Notes under the pieces: model-generated | What the model was told of the DNA's origin: nothing | Database searches by the model: none | Seen by the model: only the letters and a program-made list of their open reading frames with translations | Made by a program: the position numbers and the translations under genes | From: Pelagadaptatus aseana | Lineage (GTDB): Bacteria; Pseudomonadota; Gammaproteobacteria; Pseudomonadales; Cellvibrionaceae | Length of the DNA stretch: 64,000 bases | Direction of reading: 5' to 3' | Assembly: GCA_040365065.1 (NCBI GenBank) | Contig: BAABNI010000008.1 | Location: forward strand, 99,141-163,140 | Shown here: piece after piece, positions 44,020 to 52,152 of the stretch | Position numbering within the stretch: position 1 is the first letter of the stretch | Layout: the number at the start of each line of letters is the position of its first letter

Positions 44020-44685
44020 CTAATCCCACAAATCTTCATCATCCAGCAGATTATCCATTGCCCAGTTGCTGGCCTCGAGTCGGGTGGTTACGCCAATTTT
44101 CCGATAGGCACCATATAGATGGCTTTTGATGGTGTGCTCACTGATAAACAGCATATTGGCAATCGCCAGATTACTGAAGCCCTCCCGTATCCGCACTAAA
44201 ATCTGCTTCTCGCGACGGCTAAGTCGAGACAGGGTGGGTGTGATCTGGTTCTGCCTGGGTGCCCGGCGCAGGGTTTTTAATAATTGCAATGCAAGCTCAG
44301 GAGGTACCTGAACTTGGCCTTTCAAAACTTTGGCAATGCCTTCTGACAATTCCTCAACAGATTGACCTTCGTAGAATATACCTTCCACATGTGGCCATTC
44401 GGCCAGTTTGGATGTCAGGGCATCTGGTGTCAGCTGAAACAGGGCACAGCTGATGGCGCCGTGGTTGAAATAGCTTTTCCTCAAAAATTCATACAGCTCG
44501 GGAAATGACATTTTTGCTGCGTCAATTAAGACCAAAGAGGGGGAGGTATCCCTAGAAATCTTGGTTGCCGTTTGACATGGGACCCCAGTCAATTGAGTGA
44601 TTTGACGAGCCATTTCAGTCTGGTTCAGGCTGGGGTTATTGGTGATGAGCTCTATGGATTTCTCTGAAGTTTGGATTTTTTGCAT
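44020..44685 (-). CDS. CsgD-like LuxR-family regulator
   Basis: A 221-residue regulator. The N-terminal part has a receiver-like fold with LVLIDAAKM but lacks the full acidic pocket, as in CsgD. The stretch AEWPHVEGIFYEGQS followed by a VLKGQ segment parallels CsgD closely. The C-terminal LuxR HTH includes LSRREKQILVRIREGFSN and FISEHTIKSHLYGAYRKIGV. ATG 44685 has AAGGAGG 6 bases upstream, better than TTG 44691. In enterobacteria CsgD switches on curli and cellulose; here the nearby polysaccharide locus or the giant VCBS operon are possible targets, by inference. Confidence 0.85.
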   Translation of the reverse strand: MQKIQTSEKSIELITNNPSLNQTEMARQITQLTGVPCQTATKISRDTSPSLVLIDAAKMSFPELYEFLRKSYFNHGAISCALFQLTPDALTSKLAEWPHVEGIFYEGQSVEELSEGIAKVLKGQVQVPPELALQLLKTLRRAPRQNQITPTLSRLSRREKQILVRIREGFSNLAIANMLFISEHTIKSHLYGAYRKIGVTTRLEASNWAMDNLLDDEDLWD

Positions 44686-45001
44686 GTGCAACCTCCTTTC
44701 TTGTTATTTTTTGTTCAAGGAAAAAGCCATGGATAAAAAGTATACAAGCAGTTGATATTTTGCAAATTACATTTCAGGTCGAAGTCATTTTTAGGCCAAA
44801 AAGTTGAAAAATCATACTTAGGTATGAGTGTGTCCCAGTGAGGATATCTGTGAATTTGTTTAACAAGATCAATGGACAAGCCCATAATCCAAGCCTATAC
44901 TCCTTTGAAAACAATGGGTTAGGGCTGAATTCAAAGGCTTTTCACGACAAATATCGCGGAACCGTTTGATTTTTGGCTTTTACAAGAAAAAGAAATCTCT
45001 T
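44686..45001. other. 316-base divergent region between the CsgD-like gene and ihfB
   Basis: AT-rich and without a gene; it must carry promoters for both flanking genes. The one distinct element is the dyad TCATAC-TTAG-GTATGA at 44812-44827, entered separately. Confidence 0.55.
44812..44827. promoter_or_regulatory. Perfect short dyad, possible operator
   Basis: Half sites TCATAC (44812-44817) and GTATGA (44822-44827) are perfect complements around TTAG. It lies about 130 bases upstream of the CsgD-like start and 175 bases upstream of ihfB. Use as an operator is a guess from position. Confidence 0.35.
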
Positions 45002-45289
45002 ATGACCAAATCCGAACTTATTGAACGCATTGCCGATCTTCAGGATCAATTATCCATTAAAGACGTAGAGCTGGCGGTAAAACTGCTGCTGGAATATATG
45101 TCCGATGCATTGGCTGATGGCGAGCGCATTGAAATCAGAGGTTTTGGTAGTTTTTCCCTTCACTATCGTGCGCCTAGAGTTGGGCGTAACCCCAAAACCG
45201 GCGATTCGGTTGAATTGGCGGGTAAGCATGTACCTCACTTTAAACCGGGTAAAGAGCTGCGCGATCGGGTGAATGCCAGTATTCAATAA
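45002..45289 (+). CDS. ihfB: Integration host factor subunit beta
   Basis: A 95-residue HU/IHF-family DNA-bending protein. MTKSELIERIADL and the arm RAPRVGRNPKTGDSVEL identify IhfB. ATG 45002 is the conserved start, with a weak upstream AAGAAA. IHF normally follows rpsA directly; here a regulator gene on the other strand is inserted between them. In Pseudomonas aeruginosa ihfB (himD) marks the left edge of the O-antigen locus, and the same appears true here. Confidence 0.97.
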   Translation: MTKSELIERIADLQDQLSIKDVELAVKLLLEYMSDALADGERIEIRGFGSFSLHYRAPRVGRNPKTGDSVELAGKHVPHFKPGKELRDRVNASIQ

Positions 45290-45363
45290 TCCAGTCTCAA
45301 GACGGATTGTTTCCTGACTCTTCTGCCCGTATATTGATAGAAACACGGGTAAAAGGTGATGCA

Positions 45364-45750
45364 ATGGGTTTAGTTTACGCCGATATTTCACTCAAGAATC
45401 TGGTTGAGCCCCAGTTGTCTCAAGTAGAGGCAAAAAGCTTGGTGGATACCGGAGCCTTACACTTATGTATTCCAGAACACATTGCCATTCAGTTGGGTTA
45501 TGACTGCGAGGCCTCTGATAAGAGGGAGGTTACCATTGCCAGTGGTGAATCTTTGCTTTGCCCTTATGTCGGGCCTTTACAGATTTCTTACGGTAATCGT
45601 CGTTGTTTTTCAGGTGCATTAGTTTTGGGAAACGAGGTGCTTTTAGGGGCAATCCCAATGGAGGATATGGATTTGACCGTTAATCCTGCTCGCCTGCAAT
45701 TGGAGCCCAATCCTGAAAACCCCAATATCCCGGCTTCAACCGTCAAATAA
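45364..45750 (+). CDS. Clan AA (retropepsin-like) aspartic protease family protein
   Basis: A 128-residue single-domain protein with the motif KSLVDTGALHLCIPEHIAIQLG, where Asp-Thr-Gly is the catalytic triplet of retropepsin-like proteases, and a later hydrophobic GALVLGNEVLLGAIPMEDM. One domain would act as a dimer. ATG 45364 with AAGGTGAT upstream is preferred to a longer frame. Such small proteins are widespread and uncharacterised in bacteria. It may be cotranscribed with the next gene, 33 bases away. Confidence 0.8.
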   Translation: MGLVYADISLKNLVEPQLSQVEAKSLVDTGALHLCIPEHIAIQLGYDCEASDKREVTIASGESLLCPYVGPLQISYGNRRCFSGALVLGNEVLLGAIPMEDMDLTVNPARLQLEPNPENPNIPASTVK

Positions 45751-45783
45751 TCAACCAAAGCCATAAATAATAAGAATAATAAA

Positions 45784-47304
45784 ATGCAAATACTCCACCA
45801 CGGCGCCACCACCGGTGTAACCGGCTCTTGCCATGAGTTACGAATTGATTCAGCGGGTATTTTAATCGACTGCGGGCTCTTCCAGGGCGCAGAGCTATCC
45901 CCTGAAGGCAGCAGCTTTGATCAGCTACAAATTGATTTCCCAATCGATCATATCAAGGCGTTGGTCGTGACCCATGTGCATATCGACCACGTAGGCAGAA
46001 TCCCATACCTGATTGCAGCCGGTTTTCGTGGCCCCATCTACTGCAGCGAGCCCAGTGCTAAGCTTTTGCCGCTGGTGTTGGAAGATGCCGTGAAAATTGG
46101 CTTTACCAAAGATAAGCGTCTGATAGAGAGGTTTCTGAAATATCTGAAGCAACAGCTTAGGCCACTACCCTATAAAAAATGGACCAGGATTGTAGAAGGG
46201 GGCAGTGAGGATATCGATATCAAGCTAAAGCCCGCCGGCCATATTCTGGGGTCAGCTTATGTCGAATGCAAAGTCACAGAAAACCAGCCGTCATCGCGAG
46301 GAGCACAGCGACGCGGCAATCTCAAGAAAACAACCTCCAAAGTAATCTTCTCCGGCGATCTTGGTGCTCCATATTCCCCATTACTGAACGCCCCAAAAGC
46401 GCCATACAGTACCGATATATTGATAATAGAAAGCACCTACGGCGACAAAACCCATGAAAATCGTCGTAACCGCCGACAGAGATTGCAGACGGTGATAGAA
46501 AAGGCCTTACAGAATAACGGTACGGTGTTAATTCCGGCTTTCAGTATCGGGCGAACACAAGAACTGCTCTATGAGCTGGAAGAGATTATTCATAAATCAT
46601 CCCAACCCCGGCAAATGTCTTCCCCTTCTCTCATCATGTCATCCAATTCTCTCCACATGTCATCCCGACGCCAGGAGGGATCTCCGCCCAGCATAACGTG
46701 GCGAGCTGTCGACATCATCATCGACTCCCCTCTAGCCAGTAAATTCACCCAAGTCTACCGCAAACTGCAACCCTACTGGGACAAAGAAGCCAGAGCCAAA
46801 AAATCCAGCGGCCGCCACCCATTATCTTTCGATCAACTGACCACCATCGACAGTCACAGCGACCACAGCAAGGTCGTACAATATCTGAAAAACAGCGGTA
46901 AACCGGCCATAGTCATCGCCGCCAGCGGCATGTGCGCCGGTGGCCGTATCGTCAATTACCTCAAGGCTCTGGTAGAAGATCGGCGCACCGATATCCTGTT
47001 TGTAGGCTATCAAGCCAAAGGCACCCCGGGGCGCGATATCCAAAAATACGGACCCCTGATCCGGACAAGGGGTAAGCCTGGCTGGGTAGAGCTGAATGGC
47101 AAGCGCTATGACATCAATGCCAGCGTACACACCATATCCGGTTATTCTGCCCATGCCGATCAGAAAGACCTGATCAACTTTGTGAAGCGCATGCGCCGTA
47201 AGCCCAGTGAAATCCGTATTGTGCATGGTGATGACGATGCCAAGCAGGAGCTTAAACGGCATTTCAATAAGTTGTTGCCCCGCATAAAAATAACTATTCC
47301 GTAG
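45784..47304 (+). CDS. MBL-fold/beta-CASP RNase-type hydrolase with repeat-derived insertions
   Basis: A 506-residue metallo-beta-lactamase-fold protein of the beta-CASP nuclease group. The metal site THVHIDHVGR, the GDLG strand (IFSGDLGAPYSPLL), IESTYGDKTH and the end SGYSAHADQKDL are all present. It is about 40-50 residues longer than usual family members. Two extra segments explain this: residues near SSRGAQRRGNLK (46290-46323), and a Ser-rich stretch with 7-residue repeats MSSPSLI, MSSNSLH, MSSRRQE (46615-46677). Both are translations of intergenic-type repeats, in frame. Activity is probably RNA processing; not proven. Confidence 0.85.
   Translation: MQILHHGATTGVTGSCHELRIDSAGILIDCGLFQGAELSPEGSSFDQLQIDFPIDHIKALVVTHVHIDHVGRIPYLIAAGFRGPIYCSEPSAKLLPLVLEDAVKIGFTKDKRLIERFLKYLKQQLRPLPYKKWTRIVEGGSEDIDIKLKPAGHILGSAYVECKVTENQPSSRGAQRRGNLKKTTSKVIFSGDLGAPYSPLLNAPKAPYSTDILIIESTYGDKTHENRRNRRQRLQTVIEKALQNNGTVLIPAFSIGRTQELLYELEEIIHKSSQPRQMSSPSLIMSSNSLHMSSRRQEGSPPSITWRAVDIIIDSPLASKFTQVYRKLQPYWDKEARAKKSSGRHPLSFDQLTTIDSHSDHSKVVQYLKNSGKPAIVIAASGMCAGGRIVNYLKALVEDRRTDILFVGYQAKGTPGRDIQKYGPLIRTRGKPGWVELNGKRYDINASVHTISGYSAHADQKDLINFVKRMRRKPSEIRIVHGDDDAKQELKRHFNKLLPRIKITIP
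46290..46323 (+). repeat. Dispersed repeat copy inside the beta-CASP gene
   Basis: A 34-base element starting GTCATCGCGAGGAGCACAGC and ending GGCAATCTC. It is in frame and translates as part of SSRGAQRRGNL. A diverged inverted copy lies at 63762-63796. Confidence 0.85.
46615..46685 (+). repeat. In-frame 21-base tandem repeats plus dispersed repeat copy
   Basis: Units starting ATGTC at 46615, 46636 and 46657 have a 21-base period (7 codons). The last merges into a GTCATCCCGACGCCAGGAGG-type element at 46659-46685. The reading frame stays open through all of it. Confidence 0.8.
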
Positions 47305-47678
47305 TGCCAAGGCAGTAATTTTAGGAGTTGGAAACAAACTACTTATTAGTTAACGCCACATCTCTCTTGGGTTGCTTTTTTATCACTTTGGGGTGCATAA
47401 AGAATGAATGCCCCTCACAAATTTGAAATTCACTTCAAATGCTGCACAGCAATTGGTGGCAGATTTTTGCTTATTCAGGCATTATCCCCACCCTAGTAAG
47501 CCTATTATTAATTAAGGTTTTAGCTAGGCTTGATTTAGGCCAAGGAATGGCGGTTTTTATGATAAAAATAACAACGTTATTATACTTTCTGTTGTCAGAT
47601 ATCACTTATGATTTGGCCTAAATATATCATTTTTGTAAATCAAGATGTTGTAGCTGATAGAGATGTATCCGGTAAAAT
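47305..47678. other. 374-base AT-rich region at the left edge of the polysaccharide locus
   Basis: An AT-rich stretch. A 60-codon frame at 47439-47621 has two hydrophobic segments but no ribosome site and no recognisable relatives, so I do not call it. The region probably carries the promoter of the polysaccharide operon. I see no JUMPstart/ops element. Confidence 0.5.
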
Positions 47679-48953
47679 ATGAGCTTGTTTGATAGTAAAA
47701 TTGCCATTATCGGTTTGGGGTACGTAGGTTTACCCTTGGCTGTAGAATTCGGTAAAAAATACCAAACCCTGGGTTTTGATATTAATGAATCGCGGATAAA
47801 CCAGCTTTTGGCAGGCCATGATTCAACTCTTGAAGTTAACGATGAAGAGTTGAAAAGTTCTTCAATGCTAAATTTTTCAAGTGATATTGATCAACTAATA
47901 GAGAGCAATGTATACATTGTTACTGTTCCTACGCCTATCGATCAGTACAAACGTCCAGATTTGACCCCTTTGCTCAGAGCCAGTGAAATGCTTGGACGAG
48001 TCATCCAAAAAGGGGATGTTGTTATCTATGAATCTACCGTCTATCCAGGTGCCACTGAAGAAGATTGCATTCCTGTGGTGGAACAAGTTTCCGGTCTAAC
48101 CTTTAATGTAGATTTTTACGCCGGTTACAGCCCGGAGCGCATTAATCCGGGTGATAAGGAGCATCGCGTAACCAATATACTGAAGGTAACTAGTGGCTCG
48201 AATCCAGAAATTTCTGATTTTGTAGATGCTTTATATGGATCCATTATTGAAGCTGGTACACACAAGGCTAGTAGTATTAAGGTGGCTGAAGCGGCCAAGG
48301 TGATAGAGAACACTCAGCGGGATGTCAATATTGCTCTGATCAATGAGTTAGCCATTATCTTTAATAAGCTGTGTGTTGATACCTTGGAGGTGTTGGAGGC
48401 TGCGGGCACCAAATGGAATTTTCTACCTTTTCGGCCGGGTTTAGTTGGTGGTCATTGCATAGGTGTAGACCCCTATTATCTAACCCATAAAGCCCAAGCT
48501 ACGGGTTATCATCCTGAAATGATTCTTGCAGGGCGGCGTCTTAATGATGGAATGGCAGAATACGTTGTATCTCAGCTGGTAAAGCGCATGGTTAAAGACC
48601 GTATTCAGGTGGAAGGTGCCAATGTTTTAATTATGGGGCTGACCTTTAAAGAAAACTGCCCTGATCTTCGTAATACCAAAGTGGTCGATATCGTGGATGA
48701 GCTAAAAGAATACAATATTTCAGTCGATGTTGTAGATCCTTGGTGTTCCCCTGAAGAAGCATCCGATGAATACGACTTGCAACTGACAAAAGACTACCGC
48801 TCCAATTACTACGACGCGATAATTCTGGCGGTTGGACATAAAGACTTTAAGGATATGGGCGCGGAAGAGATTCATGGTTTAGGGAAAGCAAAACATGTTC
48901 TGTACGATCTTAAATATATTTTGGAAAAAGATAGTGTGGATATGCGGCTTTAA
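47679..48953 (+). CDS. tviB: UDP-GlcNAc/GalNAc 6-dehydrogenase (TviB/WbpO type)
   Basis: A 424-residue nucleotide-sugar dehydrogenase. The NAD site is IAIIGLGYVGLPLAVEFGKK, and the catalytic Cys is in GGHCIGVDPYYL. The family oxidises UDP-HexNAc at C6 to the uronic acid; resemblance to TviB/WbpO and the following TviC/WbpP-like epimerase point to UDP-GalNAcA. First gene of the + strand half of the polysaccharide locus. Confidence 0.88.
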   Translation: MSLFDSKIAIIGLGYVGLPLAVEFGKKYQTLGFDINESRINQLLAGHDSTLEVNDEELKSSSMLNFSSDIDQLIESNVYIVTVPTPIDQYKRPDLTPLLRASEMLGRVIQKGDVVIYESTVYPGATEEDCIPVVEQVSGLTFNVDFYAGYSPERINPGDKEHRVTNILKVTSGSNPEISDFVDALYGSIIEAGTHKASSIKVAEAAKVIENTQRDVNIALINELAIIFNKLCVDTLEVLEAAGTKWNFLPFRPGLVGGHCIGVDPYYLTHKAQATGYHPEMILAGRRLNDGMAEYVVSQLVKRMVKDRIQVEGANVLIMGLTFKENCPDLRNTKVVDIVDELKEYNISVDVVDPWCSPEEASDEYDLQLTKDYRSNYYDAIILAVGHKDFKDMGAEEIHGLGKAKHVLYDLKYILEKDSVDMRL

Positions 48954-48989
48954 GCTAAATGTGAGCTCAGTTGTACCAAAGAGGCAATT

Positions 48990-50015
48990 ATGTCGCGCTA
49001 TGAAGAAGTAAAACAGCAGCTGTTAGAGTCGCCAAAAGTTTGGTTGATCACGGGTGTTGCAGGGTTTATCGGTTCCAACTTGTTGGAAGCCTTATTAAAA
49101 TTGAATCAAACCGTAGTGGGGTTGGATAATTTTGCTACGGGTTACCAGAGAAATCTCGATGAAGTATGTGATTTGGTAACACCAGAGCAGTGGGATCGCT
49201 TCCGTTTTATTGAAGGTGATATATGCGATTACAGTAGCTGTGAGCAATCAGTAAAAGATGTGGATTATGTGCTGCATCAAGCCGCATTGGGTTCTGTTCC
49301 CCGCTCAATTGCCAATCCGATTTCAACTAATGCAGCCAATGTAACCGGCTTTTTGAATATGTTGCAGGCAGCTAAAGGTGAAGGTGTTACAAGCTTTACC
49401 TATGCTGCCAGCAGTTCTACCTATGGTGACCACCCCGCTCTTCCAAAAGTAGAAGAAAATTTTGGTAACCCGTTGTCTCCCTATGCCGTTACTAAATATG
49501 TGAATGAGTTGTATGCAGCTGTTTATGCAAAAACTTATAACTTTAAGAGTATAGGTCTGCGCTACTTTAATGTGTTTGGAAAGCGGCAAGATCCTAATGG
49601 ATCCTATGCGGCAGTAATTCCAAAATGGATTGCAGCGATGATTAATGGTGATCCAATATTTATTAATGGTGATGGGGATACTAGCAGGGATTTTTGCTTT
49701 ATCGAGAATACAGTGCAGATGAATATATTAGCTGCAACAGCTTCCGAGAACGCTAAAGATGAAGTGTATAATGTTGCTGTTGGTGACCGAACTGCGCTGA
49801 ATGATTTATATGCTGCAATTAAAAAATCATTAGGTAAAAGTACTATTAATATTTCGGGAGAGCCCATTTATCGTGATTTTCGTGCTGGTGATGTACGTCA
49901 TTCACAGGCGGATATAAGCAAGGCAGAAAAGGGTTTGGGGTATCAGCCTCAATACCGGATCTTGCAAGGGATTGATAAAGCGATGCCTTGGTATATAGAT
50001 AAATTAAAAACTTAA
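48990..50015 (+). CDS. tviC: UDP-GlcNAc C4-epimerase (TviC/WbpP type)
   Basis: A 341-residue extended short-chain dehydrogenase. VWLITGVAGFIGSNLLEAL binds NAD and the Tyr-x3-Lys site is SPYAVTKYVNE; AASSSTYGDHPALPKVE fits the 4-epimerase family. With the upstream dehydrogenase it would supply UDP-GalNAcA. 36 bases separate the two genes. Confidence 0.88.
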   Translation: MSRYEEVKQQLLESPKVWLITGVAGFIGSNLLEALLKLNQTVVGLDNFATGYQRNLDEVCDLVTPEQWDRFRFIEGDICDYSSCEQSVKDVDYVLHQAALGSVPRSIANPISTNAANVTGFLNMLQAAKGEGVTSFTYAASSSTYGDHPALPKVEENFGNPLSPYAVTKYVNELYAAVYAKTYNFKSIGLRYFNVFGKRQDPNGSYAAVIPKWIAAMINGDPIFINGDGDTSRDFCFIENTVQMNILAATASENAKDEVYNVAVGDRTALNDLYAAIKKSLGKSTINISGEPIYRDFRAGDVRHSQADISKAEKGLGYQPQYRILQGIDKAMPWYIDKLKT

Positions 50016-50018
50016 CCG

Positions 50019-51332
50019 ATGTCTTTTTTAAATAGCGATTTTTTTCTAAACCTCTTTAAAACTGGTGTAACCAGTTTGGTTGTTAGGTTGATAGGAGTAA
50101 TTCTGTCTCTTATTGTTTCGATAGTTTTAGCAAGATTTCTTGGTGTTGATCAGTACGGCGAATTTTCCTTTGTTTTATCTACATTGCTCCTTATATCTGT
50201 TCCAGTGCAAATGGGATTTCCTCAGTTATTAATTCGAGAAACTGCAAAAGTTGATGTTTCAGGAAAATGGGAGGAGGTTTATTCTATTTGGGTTTGGTCC
50301 ACAGTTTGCGTATTGACAGCTTCATTTGCCGTTGTTGTATCTATTTATACTTTGGCATATTTTGATGCCATTATTCCTGATTCTCTTAGACCGCTTTTTC
50401 TTGTTGGTGTTTTTATTGTGCCGGTTTTGTCTTTGGCAAGGTTATGTGACAGCGCAATACGAGGGTTGCATTATATTCTTCGAGGTCAATTAATAGATTC
50501 AATAGTTAAGCCTACTGCTCTTTTGATAGGGATTTTTCTCTGCTTTTATTTCGATTTTGGAATGACTTCTTTAGTTGCAATTTATGTATATGTCGGTGCT
50601 GTATTTGTGACTGTGCTATCAGGCTCTATAGTTCTTCGTTATCTGATGCCTCATGAGTTGCTAGTACCAATAAAGATTAGATTTGAAACTTCAAAGTGGA
50701 TCGCTGCAGTAGTGCCATTAGGTTTTTTTTCTTCTTTGCATATAATAAATTCACAAGTGGATTTGATTATGCTCGGGCTTTTAGATTCAATGGAGGGGGT
50801 GGGTGTTTATAAAGTGGCTATGAGTTTGGCCGCAATAATTGGGTTTGGATTGCAGGTAGTTAATACTGTTATCGGTCCACAATTTTCAAAGTTGCATGCT
50901 AATGGGGATGCTAAAAGGCTTGAGCGTTTATTCATGCTAAGTATCAAAATAACAGTCTGTATGGCAATCCCCGCTGTTTTGGTTCATGTGTTTTTTGGTG
51001 ATCATATATTGCAGATTCTTTTTGGCGATCGCTTCGTTGTAGGCTATTTTACACTTGTTATTTTGGTTGTGGGGCAATTGCTGAATTCAATAATTGGCAG
51101 TGTGGGCTTATTGCTTAATATGACAGGCCACGTACGTGAGACGTTATTGGCCGGTGTATGTGGATTGTTAGTCAATGTAATACTCAATATTTCTTTGATC
51201 CCTATCTGGGGTATGGAGGGGGCTGCTTTTTCTAGTCTGATTTCTTTGATGGTATGTAATATTCTCTTAAGTTATTTTGTTCGTAGGCAGTTAGGGGTCA
51301 GTAACCCTTTCATGAAATTATTTAATTTGTAG
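50019..51332 (+). CDS. wzx: Wzx-type oligosaccharide flippase
   Basis: A 437-residue membrane protein with 12-14 predicted membrane helices, starting with the family pattern GVTSLVVRLIGVILSLIVSIVLARFLG. It moves undecaprenyl-linked repeat units across the inner membrane. It follows tviC by 3 bases. Gene text is markedly AT-rich here compared with the first 47 kb. Confidence 0.88.
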   Translation: MSFLNSDFFLNLFKTGVTSLVVRLIGVILSLIVSIVLARFLGVDQYGEFSFVLSTLLLISVPVQMGFPQLLIRETAKVDVSGKWEEVYSIWVWSTVCVLTASFAVVVSIYTLAYFDAIIPDSLRPLFLVGVFIVPVLSLARLCDSAIRGLHYILRGQLIDSIVKPTALLIGIFLCFYFDFGMTSLVAIYVYVGAVFVTVLSGSIVLRYLMPHELLVPIKIRFETSKWIAAVVPLGFFSSLHIINSQVDLIMLGLLDSMEGVGVYKVAMSLAAIIGFGLQVVNTVIGPQFSKLHANGDAKRLERLFMLSIKITVCMAIPAVLVHVFFGDHILQILFGDRFVVGYFTLVILVVGQLLNSIIGSVGLLLNMTGHVRETLLAGVCGLLVNVILNISLIPIWGMEGAAFSSLISLMVCNILLSYFVRRQLGVSNPFMKLFNL

Positions 51333-51360
51333 TTGTCGCTGTTAGGTTTTTGGAGGAAGT

Positions 51361-52095
51361 ATGCAGCAATGTGTTCTTGTAGTCGGTCCAGGTAGGAGTG
51401 GTACTTCTACTGTGTCAGGTGTTTTGTCTAGGTTAGGGGTTGATTTCGGATCAGATTTGATAGCAGCAGATTATAGTAATCCAAAAGGATATTTTGAGAG
51501 TGCTAGTTTTCTTCGTTTGAATAAAAAATTATATGCAATTTGTCATGACGCTAAGAAAGTAGATGCCCCTTCATTGGAAGAAGTATTGAAATTAAAAGAT
51601 AAACACTCAATAAAATGCGAGGAGTGTATAAATTCTATTAAGAAGAATTCACTGCTTTGGGGATTGAAAGCTTGGAGAGTTCCAATGAATGAATTCTTTA
51701 TGGATTTTATTGGAGATTTCAAGGTTGTGAGAGTTAGTAGAAATGTTGACTGTACTGCGAAATCCTTAGTCAAACATGTCAATAAAAGGAAAGGTGTTGA
51801 AAAAATTAACTTTGAAGAAGCTAAAAATATCACTAAAGGGTACTCGAAAGAAATTGAATTGTTTGTGAGTAGATATAAACCTGACTTAATAGATTTGAGT
51901 TATGAAGATCTTATTAATCGTACTGAGTTTACCGTAAGAGAGCTGGCTAGTTTTTTAGATATACCTTGTACGGAGCAGAGGCTAACACTTGCGGCGGATT
52001 TTGTTATTGATAAAGAGGAAATTGAATCCAGACGGTCAGAATTTAATGCCGAGCGAAAGAATATATTTAGACAATTGAAGGCCAAGCTATTTTGA
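51361..52095 (+). CDS. Sulfotransferase-family protein
   Basis: A 244-residue protein with the N-terminal P-loop VVGPGRSGTSTVSGVLSRLG, which resembles the 5'-phosphosulfate-binding loop of PAPS sulfotransferases, and a second region FKVVRVSRNVD like the 3'-phosphate site. The rest is poorly conserved. It could sulfate the polymer; no PAPS synthesis genes are in the window. The end PDLIDLSYEDLINRTEF is usual for this family. Confidence 0.75.
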   Translation: MQQCVLVVGPGRSGTSTVSGVLSRLGVDFGSDLIAADYSNPKGYFESASFLRLNKKLYAICHDAKKVDAPSLEEVLKLKDKHSIKCEECINSIKKNSLLWGLKAWRVPMNEFFMDFIGDFKVVRVSRNVDCTAKSLVKHVNKRKGVEKINFEEAKNITKGYSKEIELFVSRYKPDLIDLSYEDLINRTEFTVRELASFLDIPCTEQRLTLAADFVIDKEEIESRRSEFNAERKNIFRQLKAKLF

Positions 52096-52152
52096 TGTTA
52101 GAAATATTCTTTATTATATCTGAATTCAAAGAATTAAGTTTAGGAGATGGGT

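Noticed and set aside
47439..47621. 60-codon frame with hydrophobic segments before the polysaccharide locus
   Set aside because: No ribosome site, no known family, in an AT-rich gap; may be a remnant but cannot be supported.
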